Part shown: piece by piece, positions 13,834 to 20,259 of the stretch
Position numbering within the stretch: position 1 is the stretch's first letter
Layout: each line of letters starts with the position of its first letter
NCBI GenBank assembly: GCA_900547655.1
Contig: URHQ01000028.1
Location: forward strand, 1 to 22,152
Source of the DNA: an uncultured Collinsella sp.
GTDB taxonomy: Bacteria; Actinomycetota; Coriobacteriia; Coriobacteriales; Coriobacteriaceae
Direction: 5' to 3'
Length of the DNA: 22,152 nucleotides
Notes under the pieces: generated by a model
Databases searched by the model: none
Told to the model about the DNA's origin: nothing
Seen by the model: only the letters and a program-made list of their open reading frames with translations
Made by a program: the position numbers and the translations under genes

Positions 13834-15813
13834 TTAGTCAACTGGATTGAGCGCGTCGATCTGCGCAAGCCACAGACGCGAGCTAGCGTCACTCGGCATA
13901 CGCCAATCGCCGCGCGGGCTGAGCGTCACCGAGCCCACCTTGGGACCATCGGGCAGACAGCTGCGCTTAAACTGCTGGGCAAAGAAGCGACGGTAGAACG
14001 TACGTAGCCACGTGTGGACGGTCTTGGCGTCGTAGACGCCCTCGAAGCTCTTGAGAGCCATGCGGTAGATCTTGCCCGGCTCAAAGCCAAAACGCAGCAG
14101 GTAGTAGAGGAAGTAGTCGTGCAACTCGTACGGGCCCACCAAATCCTCGGTCTTCTGCGCAATCTCGCCGTCGCCCGTGGGCGGCAGAAGCTCGGGGGAC
14201 ACCGGCGTATCGAGGATATCGAGCAAGACCTCGGCAATGCGCCCGCCAAAGACATCGGCGGCATAGCGTACCAGATGGCGCACAAGCGTCTTGGGCACGC
14301 TCGCGTTGACGGCGTACATGCTCATGTGGTCGCCGTTATAGGTAGCCCAGCCGAGCGCCAGCTCCGACAGGTCGCCCGTGCCAATGACAAAACCGCCAGC
14401 CTGGTTGGCCAAATCCATCAGAATCTGCGTACGCTCGCGCGCCTGGCTGTTCTCGTAGGTCACGTCCTGCACGGTCGGATCATGCTCGATATCCTTAAAG
14501 TGCTGCTCCACGGCAGCATGGATCGAGACCTCGCGAAAGCTCACGCCTAGGTCGCGAGCGAGCGACTCGGCATTGGACTTGGTGCGGTGCGTCGTGCCAA
14601 AACCGGGCATGGACACGGCCGTGATACCGGTGCGCGGCAGGCCCAAGGCGTCGAACGCACGCACGGTCACGAGGAGCGCCAGCGTGGAATCGAGGCCGCC
14701 CGAAAGGCCGATGACGGCCGCCTTGGTGCCCGTATGGGCAAGGCGGGTCTTGAGGCCGGCGGTCTGCAGGTCGAGGATAGTCTCGCAACGCTCAGCCAGA
14801 TCACCGTGGTCGGCCGGCACAAAGGGAGCGCGGGGGAAGACTCGGTCGATGTCGAGCGCATCGCGCAGGACAGGTTCTTCGGCCAGTACGCCCTCAAACG
14901 AAAACTCAACGGTCGCGGATTCCGGCGCATTGTCGGTGCGCGTCCACGTCGTCGAGCGACGGCGCTCGGCAACCAGGCGGTCAAGGTCAACGTCGGCGAT
15001 GGCCATATCGCAGGTAAGCAGTTTGGTCGCGGCGAGCTTGGAGCCGTTTTCGTAGACGAGGTTCTCACCCGCAAAGACCATGTCGGTCGTGGACTCGCCC
15101 TCGCTCGCGTCCGCGTAGGCATAGGCGCAGTACAGGCGCGCGCTCTGATTGGAAATAAGGCTGCGGCGGTAATCTGCCTTACCGATAATCTCGTCCGAGG
15201 CCGACGGGTTGAGAATCACCGTCGCACCGGCAAGCGCCATCTCGGTCGAAGGGGGCGCCGGCACCCACAGGTCCTCGCAGACTTCAACGCCCAGCACCAT
15301 ATCCTCGGCACCCTCATCACAGCAGCGGTAGACAAGCCCCGAACCCAGCGGAACCGGACCCTGACCGGCAAATTCAACCCACACGGGATCCGCAGGCGAC
15401 GGAGCAAACCAGCGACGCTCATAGAACTCGCCATAGTTGGGCAGATACTTCTTGGCCGTGAGGCCCAAAAGCTCGCCCGCGCAGCACACGGCGGCACAGT
15501 TGTAGATATTCTCGGCAACCGCAACGGGAAGACCGATGGTAAAGACGATCGGCAGCTCACGGGTTTCATCGAGGATATGCACCAGAGCAGCCTCGCAGGT
15601 ATGCAGCAGTGTGCGATTATGGAACAGATCGGCCGCGGTATAGCCAGTCAGATTAAGCTCGGGCAACACCAACGCGCGAACGCCACGCCCGGCAGCATCG
15701 CGAACAGCCGCCAGCGCAACCTCGGCATTGCCCTCGACATCGGCCACGCGAATCTGCGGCGACGCCGCCGCCACACGCAAAAAGCCATCAGACTGAGAAA
15801 GGTGAAGATTCAT
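13834..15813 (-). CDS. nadE: Glutamine-dependent NAD synthetase
   Basis: The product converts nicotinic acid adenine dinucleotide to NAD with ATP and glutamine. It has 659 residues in two parts, as in the long actinobacterial type. The N-terminal nitrilase-like glutaminase (about 10-290) carries the triad Glu52 (Leu-Pro-Glu-Leu), a Lys at 121 or 122 (Ala-Lys-Lys-Tyr) and Cys179 (Glu-Val-Cys-Glu-Asp). The C-terminal synthetase has the ATP pyrophosphatase loop Ser-Gly-Gly-Leu-Asp-Ser at 371-376 and Gly-Asp-Leu-Ser-Glu-Leu-Ala-Leu-Gly-Trp further on. The ATG at 15813 was chosen because GGGAG stands at good spacing; the GTG or ATG upstream at 15840 is less likely. A possible -10 TACAAT on the minus strand lies at 15862-15867. 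Confidence 0.94.
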   Translation of the reverse strand: MNLHLSQSDGFLRVAAASPQIRVADVEGNAEVALAAVRDAAGRGVRALVLPELNLTGYTAADLFHNRTLLHTCEAALVHILDETRELPIVFTIGLPVAVAENIYNCAAVCCAGELLGLTAKKYLPNYGEFYERRWFAPSPADPVWVEFAGQGPVPLGSGLVYRCCDEGAEDMVLGVEVCEDLWVPAPPSTEMALAGATVILNPSASDEIIGKADYRRSLISNQSARLYCAYAYADASEGESTTDMVFAGENLVYENGSKLAATKLLTCDMAIADVDLDRLVAERRRSTTWTRTDNAPESATVEFSFEGVLAEEPVLRDALDIDRVFPRAPFVPADHGDLAERCETILDLQTAGLKTRLAHTGTKAAVIGLSGGLDSTLALLVTVRAFDALGLPRTGITAVSMPGFGTTHRTKSNAESLARDLGVSFREVSIHAAVEQHFKDIEHDPTVQDVTYENSQARERTQILMDLANQAGGFVIGTGDLSELALGWATYNGDHMSMYAVNASVPKTLVRHLVRYAADVFGGRIAEVLLDILDTPVSPELLPPTGDGEIAQKTEDLVGPYELHDYFLYYLLRFGFEPGKIYRMALKSFEGVYDAKTVHTWLRTFYRRFFAQQFKRSCLPDGPKVGSVTLSPRGDWRMPSDASSRLWLAQIDALNPVD

Positions 15814-15894
15814 AAGAATGCTCCCGTGCGTAGACGCCATTCACAACAATTAGCAAGTCCTATTGTAGTTCAACCGCCGGGTGGAACCGCATCC

Positions 15895-15907
15895 CACCAA
15901 CTTGGTG
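15895..15907. promoter_or_regulatory. 13-bp palindrome in the nadE divergent region
   Basis: CACCAA-C-TTGGTG is a perfect inverted repeat in the 203-base gap between the divergent nadE and the tail-rich membrane protein gene, about 28 bases upstream of a possible nadE -10 box. It may be an operator; there is no further support. Confidence 0.3.
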
Positions 15908-16016
15908 AGCAATTGATGAGTTGATGGTATCTGTTAAATGTCACGTACGATTCACATCTGGTGGGTACCCTGATGGCTACACGAAACGAAGCAGATTTAC
16001 ACCGGGAGGACCCCGT

Positions 16017-16979
16017 ATGACAACCAAGTACACCGACGCGCCGCGCACGCGCGTCATGACGCCGGCATCGCTCAACAACGGCGTACACGAAAACCATTCC
16101 ATTGGACAGACCATGGCCATCGCGCCCAAAAAGGGCCTGTTCGACGACATTTCCATTCCCCAGATCATCGCCGGCGCCGCAGCTGCCGCCACGAGCGTGG
16201 CGCTTGCTTCAAAGATCGGCATTGCCGGCTCGGTGATTGGTGCCGCTGTGAGCTCAGTCATCACTGTTGTGTCCTCGCAGGTCTATCGCCACTTTATCTC
16301 TGCCAGCGCCGAAGCAATCAAGGGCACGCATGCCGCTGTCGACTACCCTGCCGGCGCCTACGAGCCCGTTGAGCCCGATGTCGAGGAGCACCTAGGTGGC
16401 GCCGCGACCACGCAGGAGATGCGCCAGGTTGCGGGACGCGCGACCACGGCGCGCGTCGCCCCCAACAGTCTGCGCGCCAAGGCGGCGGCAGAGCGCAGCC
16501 AGACACAAAAGAAGGTCATCGTCTTCTCGATCGCCATCGCCATCGTCGCGGTCATCGCCTGCGCCGGCGCCATCCTTATCACCACTGCCGGTGAGGGTCT
16601 GGGCGAGCGTCCCGAGCCAATCCTGTCGTCGCGCACGACCGAGAGCGATGCAAATGGCAACACTCAGCCGCAGGATCAGCAGGCACAGACGGACGACACG
16701 CAAGACAGTCCTACCTCTGCCAATTCGTCCTCGAACACCCAAAACCAATCGCAGGGCACCGATTCCTCTACGGCCAATAGTGGCACGCCGTCCGACACGA
16801 CCAACTCAAGCCAGACGACTGACGGCTCTCAACCGAGCACGGGCGACCAGACGAGCGACACCACGTCGGGAACGGGCTCAGCAGACAGCAGCAACACCAA
16901 CAGCTCGAATAGCTCGAGCGGAACCGCTTCCGGCACGGCATCTGACAACTCGAACCAAGGCACGGCATCGGGCAACTAA
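16017..16979 (+). CDS. Membrane protein with Ser/Thr/Asn-rich tail, unknown function
   Basis: Not recognised as a named family. It has 320 residues. The N-terminal about 45 are polar. A long Ala/Ile/Val/Ser-rich hydrophobic stretch (about 46-88) could form two membrane helices or one amphipathic hairpin. A polar region (about 92-165) with Glu-Pro and Arg/Ala-rich parts follows, then a clear membrane helix (167-190), then a tail of about 120 residues almost wholly Ser, Thr, Asn, Gln, Gly and Asp (201-320) with no folded pattern. The tail looks like a surface stalk or glycosylated linker but has no LPxTG anchor. The ATG at 16017 follows GGGAGGA at normal spacing; the open frame back to 15921 is rejected. 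A strong hairpin follows the stop. Confidence 0.75.
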   Translation: MTTKYTDAPRTRVMTPASLNNGVHENHSIGQTMAIAPKKGLFDDISIPQIIAGAAAAATSVALASKIGIAGSVIGAAVSSVITVVSSQVYRHFISASAEAIKGTHAAVDYPAGAYEPVEPDVEEHLGGAATTQEMRQVAGRATTARVAPNSLRAKAAAERSQTQKKVIVFSIAIAIVAVIACAGAILITTAGEGLGERPEPILSSRTTESDANGNTQPQDQQAQTDDTQDSPTSANSSSNTQNQSQGTDSSTANSGTPSDTTNSSQTTDGSQPSTGDQTSDTTSGTGSADSSNTNSSNSSSGTASGTASDNSNQGTASGN

Positions 16980-17013
16980 GCACATTTGCCTCTCATAGAT
17001 AACCGACCTGCAT

Positions 17014-17050
17014 AACGGGCGCGAACCGGCAAACGGTCGCGCCCGTTTGC
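17014..17050 (+). terminator. Intrinsic terminator after the tail-rich membrane protein gene
   Basis: A perfect 11-bp stem (17014-17024 with 17037-17047) is followed by a short T-run, 34 bases after the stop. Confidence 0.75.
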
Positions 17051-17091
17051 CTTGGGCGCCGCCATGGCGAACGCCATGCGATGGTAAGATG

Positions 17092-17112
17092 CTTTACATG
17101 TGTAAAGAGGAG
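17092..17112 (+). promoter_or_regulatory. Inverted repeat overlapping start site and ribosome binding site
   Basis: CTTTACA (17092-17098) and TGTAAAG (17101-17107) are perfect reverse complements with a two-base gap. The right arm overlaps the ribosome binding site AAAGAGGAG (17104-17112) of the next gene. A possible -10 TAAGAT lies just upstream at 17085-17090. It could be an operator at the promoter or an RNA hairpin; a two-base loop is too short for RNA, favouring an operator. Confidence 0.45.
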
Positions 17113-17119
17113 ATTTGCC

Positions 17120-18427
17120 ATGAGCAAGACAATAGTTAGGCCCACACTTTCGCTGGGCAACCACATCTATCTGTATCGCCTGCTGCGCGATGCGATTGGA
17201 TGTGGCAAGCAAACGTTTATGACGCAGGTCGAGGAGGCGCTCGCCGCTGGCGACATGACCGCTTATGACCTGGGCTTCGAGTCCACGCGCGAGCTGCTCG
17301 AGGAGCTCGACGACTGCATTAAGCTGACCGTCTTTAAAGGCGGCCGCCTGTATGCCACGGTCATCGCCAACGAGGCCTGGGATGCTGCGCTTGCCAAGGG
17401 CGAGGACAAGCCCAAGACCGCCAAGGGCGCCAAGCAGTCCTACAAAAAGAAAAAGCGCGGTGAGAAGGACCTCAAGGCCGTGCGCCCCAAGCACGTTAAG
17501 CGTCCCGAGCCCGAAGCCATGGTTGAAGCCGCGCCGGGACCCGAGCCCGAGACAGAGATCGAAGTCGCTATTGAGGTAACGGCAGAAGCCGAAACCGAAA
17601 TCGCCGCCACGACCGATTCCGAAGTCATATCCGAGCAGGAAGCCACTGTGGAGCTCAACGAAGCGCCCAAGTCGACAACCGAAGAAGCCGCTGACCAACC
17701 CGAGCCGTCTGCGTTCCAAAACAGCGATGTCTTTGGCGACGAGGCCGAGGACGATCAGTCCGACGAGCCCGCAGATCAAGACGCTACCGAGTCGGCGCCG
17801 GAGCCCGAGACGCCGCAGCCCGCCATCTCGCTCACGGTCGTCTATGACCCCGAGAATGCCAATGCCGGCATCACCACCATGGCATCCACGCCCATCGAGG
17901 CAAAGTCGAGCGTCGAGAATGAGAGCGCGACGCAGGTTGAGGTTGAAACTGAAGCTGCAGACGCGCCCGTCACCGTGAAGCCCGCAGATTCCACAATCAA
18001 GCCGAAGACGACGCTGGAGTTCGCACCCGTCATCGAATCCGTGCCCGCCTCTGCTTGCGACCAAATTCCCGCACCGGCACCGGCTTCGGTACTCGCAGAG
18101 GCCCCAACCCCCGCACCCGTAGCGCCCGCCATCCCCGAGGACTTCCCCGTCGATTTCGCAACCGAGGTCTTCTGCCCCGGCCCGCTTCTGCACCAGCTGT
18201 CGACCTATCTCCCCTACGGCGCCGATACCCTCGGCATTGTCGGCGAGTACTACTGGATCGCCCGCGAGCGCGGTACCATCGAGGCCGCGCGAAACCGCGC
18301 AAGCTTCCCCCTGCGCTACACGCAGGCCGGCGAGCGCCACGAAGTCACCGTGCGCATTCGCCGCAACACCACCGGTGGCCTCGGATCCACCTGGGCCATC
18401 GACAAGGTCGAAGCCCCGGTCGAGTAA
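17120..18427 (+). CDS. LOTUS/OST-HTH-like domain protein with acidic linker
   Basis: A 435-residue soluble protein. Residues about 15-82 fit the helix pattern of an OST-HTH/LOTUS winged-helix domain: Leu-Leu-Arg, a Lys-x-x-Phe helix, then Tyr-Asp-Leu-Gly-Phe-Glu-Ser-x-x-Glu-Leu-Leu and a strand Gly-Gly-Arg-Leu-Tyr-Ala-Thr-Val. Such domains bind RNA in other proteins. A strongly basic patch (about 97-128, many Lys/Arg) follows, then an acidic Glu/Pro/Ala-rich disordered linker of about 200 residues, then a C-terminal folded part (about 340-435) with Tyr-Tyr-Trp-Ile-Ala-Arg-Glu-Arg-Gly and Arg-Ile-Arg-Arg-Asn. The C-terminal part is not recognised. The ATG at 17120 follows AAAGAGGAG by seven bases. 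It may be a nucleic acid-binding scaffold; the LOTUS call is by eye and needs a profile search. Confidence 0.65.
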   Translation: MSKTIVRPTLSLGNHIYLYRLLRDAIGCGKQTFMTQVEEALAAGDMTAYDLGFESTRELLEELDDCIKLTVFKGGRLYATVIANEAWDAALAKGEDKPKTAKGAKQSYKKKKRGEKDLKAVRPKHVKRPEPEAMVEAAPGPEPETEIEVAIEVTAEAETEIAATTDSEVISEQEATVELNEAPKSTTEEAADQPEPSAFQNSDVFGDEAEDDQSDEPADQDATESAPEPETPQPAISLTVVYDPENANAGITTMASTPIEAKSSVENESATQVEVETEAADAPVTVKPADSTIKPKTTLEFAPVIESVPASACDQIPAPAPASVLAEAPTPAPVAPAIPEDFPVDFATEVFCPGPLLHQLSTYLPYGADTLGIVGEYYWIARERGTIEAARNRASFPLRYTQAGERHEVTVRIRRNTTGGLGSTWAIDKVEAPVE

Positions 18428-18428
18428 A

Positions 18429-18468
18429 AAACGGCCTCGGATAGCCAATTGATCATCCGAGGCCGTTT
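18429..18468. terminator. Bidirectional intrinsic terminator
   Basis: A perfect 14-bp stem (18429-18442 with 18455-18468) has an A-run before it (T-run on the minus strand) and a few T after it. It serves the convergent LOTUS-like and lipoprotein genes. Confidence 0.88.
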
Positions 18469-18481
18469 GAATTCAGGCCTT

Positions 18482-18874
18482 TTAGTTGTCATCGGTGCAT
18501 ATAGACACCAGAGAAGCAAGCTCATCCTCAAGTTGCGGAGCAAAGTATCTAAAAGAAACCTGCGCTCCAGTCGGTATCGACTCAATCATATTCGCAGCAT
18601 TATCTGAAACTCGGTACGATGCAGTTTCACCTGTCTTCAAATCCTCTATTGAGCAGACAGCGTCTTCAGCATCAATCGACCTAAGCACGCCTTTTCCTTG
18701 TAACATCACATCGGCATGCCCGCCAGCTATTTCTAATGAACCTGAGTCTGTCGCAGTCACTTCTCCGGAACCTCCGCGCGATATCTCTTCCTTTGTTGAA
18801 CAGCCCACCAATGAAGCCATCAGCACCAAAGACAGAGCTAGACGAATCGCCCTACTTCGAAAAAGTCGTTCCAT
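18482..18874 (-). CDS. Small lipoprotein, unknown function
   Basis: Residues count from the ATG at 18874 (130 aa). A basic start (Met-Glu-Arg-Leu-Phe-Arg-Ser-Arg), a hydrophobic core and a lipobox Ser-Leu-Val-Gly-Cys (Cys at about 25) mark a lipoprotein signal peptide. The mature part is about 105 residues of short beta-prone segments with Asp/Glu-rich loops, one further Cys pair, and no known domain. ATGs at 18901 and 18886 are alternatives; 18874 gives a textbook signal length. It overlaps the end of the upstream gene by about 20 bases, so the two are co-translated. Codon use is AT-richer than the surrounding chromosome. The role is unknown; a partner or inhibitor of the exported peptidase-like protein is possible but only by context. 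Confidence 0.7.
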   Translation of the reverse strand: MERLFRSRAIRLALSLVLMASLVGCSTKEEISRGGSGEVTATDSGSLEIAGGHADVMLQGKGVLRSIDAEDAVCSIEDLKTGETASYRVSDNAANMIESIPTGAQVSFRYFAPQLEDELASLVSICTDDN

Positions 18875-19979
18875 AAGTCCACGCATAATAGCTCTGATCA
18901 TACTTCAGGAAGGATAAAGATGAATTCCAGCCGTCCGCTATGCCAATCATCTGCCTTGTCTCTCCAGTTTTCTTACCAGTAAGTGTGGCGTAAGCCTCCG
19001 CTGTTACAGAATGGGCTGATCCGTTGTACAAACTCGCATGTAAAACATTCGGTCTATTAGAGTTAATCTCATTTTGAATGCTCGCGATAGCCGGAGAGGA
19101 GACAGTGCGGGCGATAAGAGTACTTCCTCTGCTTGCGCAGTAATTTGTAAACCCCGTTGCACAGGTTGATATCGGCGTTCCACCCAAAACAACGCCGGGA
19201 ACAGTCTGTTCTTCATCGGAAAGAGCATGGGTATTGGTGTAATTCCATATCTGCATATATTGCGAAGGGTCGCTATATAAATTGGCAATGCCATACAGTT
19301 CCGCAACGTTCGAAAAAGCTGTCACCATACAAGCATAGTGGGCGGTAAGCCTCTTAATCTCGCTTTCATCATATGACATAAACTGAGAAATGGAACGAAA
19401 TCCAGATACTGTGTAATCCTGCATTTGAGTTGCGTAAATTACAACATCGTTCCAGCTTGAAGGTTTATTCGATAAAACGACAGGCCGTCCTTCTATGGAA
19501 ACAGCCGGGATTGTTCTTCCGCAATTTGTTGTTATTGAACCGTCCAAAGATTGCACGCCGAATTCGAATGGATTGATCATTACGACTGGGTTATTGAACG
19601 AATAAGACTCGACACCAAGATCTCCTCCCCGATCCATAGGGCTGACTAAGCCGTCTCCAAAACGATATCCCGTAAGTATTTCATCATCTGAAGCATCTAA
19701 AACCAAATAGCCCGCGGCTCTATTGGATGTCACAACCGGAACAATGTAACCAAGCGGGGACCCATCAACATCTACAAAAGGAATAGGGTCAGAAGGCGTA
19801 TACGAATAGCCGAGGAGTCCCTTTATATATTTATCGGCAAGCTCTTGCGCAATTTCAGAAGTAAATTGTATCTGCTCACCATCAATATTGCCCGTCGAAG
19901 CAAAAACCTCTTTCGGACGTGCGGCTAAGGCGACAATTGAAGACGCGACAAGTTGCAGAAAACGACGACGCGAAAGCAT
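18852..19979 (-). CDS. Tat-exported cysteine-peptidase-like protein (C10/C39-like)
   Basis: A 375-residue exported protein. The N-terminus has the twin-arginine motif Ser-Arg-Arg-Arg-Phe-Leu-Gln (3-9), a hydrophobic core and a likely cleavage near Phe-Ala-Ser (25-28). Residues about 38-115 resemble the propeptide of streptopain-type proteins (Gly-Tyr-Leu-Val-Leu-Asp, then Glu-Ile-Leu-Thr-Gly-Tyr). The C-terminal part has Tyr-Ala-Cys-Met-Val-Thr-Ala-Phe-Ser-Asn with Cys217, Ser-Ala-His-Ser-Val with His323, and Asp-Gly-Trp-Asn at 349-352, in the Cys-His-Asn/Asp order of papain-like families. It may be an active peptidase or an inactive relative; the family call is by eye. Codon use is clearly AT-richer than neighbours, suggesting transfer. 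A purine-rich AGAAAGAAGAAC stands before the ATG. It overlaps the downstream lipoprotein gene. Confidence 0.72.
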   Translation of the reverse strand: MLSRRRFLQLVASSIVALAARPKEVFASTGNIDGEQIQFTSEIAQELADKYIKGLLGYSYTPSDPIPFVDVDGSPLGYIVPVVTSNRAAGYLVLDASDDEILTGYRFGDGLVSPMDRGGDLGVESYSFNNPVVMINPFEFGVQSLDGSITTNCGRTIPAVSIEGRPVVLSNKPSSWNDVVIYATQMQDYTVSGFRSISQFMSYDESEIKRLTAHYACMVTAFSNVAELYGIANLYSDPSQYMQIWNYTNTHALSDEEQTVPGVVLGGTPISTCATGFTNYCASRGSTLIARTVSSPAIASIQNEINSNRPNVLHASLYNGSAHSVTAEAYATLTGKKTGETRQMIGIADGWNSSLSFLKYDQSYYAWTYGTTFSK

Positions 19980-20222
19980 ATGTTCTTCTTTCTAGAGAAG
20001 CGACTTATAAGGTACTCCTATTCTATAATCTTTTTTTTAACGTTACAGCACTGGTTATATTTCAATTCGATTTGCTTATGTCCTTGCAACCCAATGCGTC
20101 TTTACGTTTTAAACGGAATTAGAAAATCACTCATAGCAAAAACGGGCTTTAATCCCAAAGAGATGACTTTGATTATGAATCAAACCAGCAGCCAGGGCAT
20201 AGCTGCAGTGCAATCGCTACAA
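19980..20222. other. AT-rich intergenic stretch
   Basis: This non-coding spacer between the exported protein gene and the ettA terminator has a much lower GC content than the rest of the window. It contains a T-run (20032-20039) and a 17-bp palindrome TTTGATT-ATG-AATCAAA (20168-20184). No coding region is supported; the open frame across it has no ribosome binding site and runs into the ettA antisense strand. Confidence 0.5.
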
Positions 20223-20251
20223 GAAAGGCCGCCCTTGGTGGCGGCCTTTCT
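20223..20251. terminator. Intrinsic terminator downstream of ettA
   Basis: A perfect 11-bp stem (20223-20233 with 20240-20250) has T-rich flanks and lies just after the ettA stop on the minus strand. Confidence 0.85.
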
Positions 20252-20259
20252 ACTTGCTA

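Noticed and set aside
14587..15924. Long plus-strand open frame opposite nadE
   Set aside because: An antisense shadow of a clear NAD synthetase; Arg/Gly-rich translation without motifs.
16976..18448. Long minus-strand open frame opposite the LOTUS-like gene
   Set aside because: Its Gly/Leu/Cys-rich composition is the reverse reading of the Glu/Pro/Ala linker, and it runs through two terminators.
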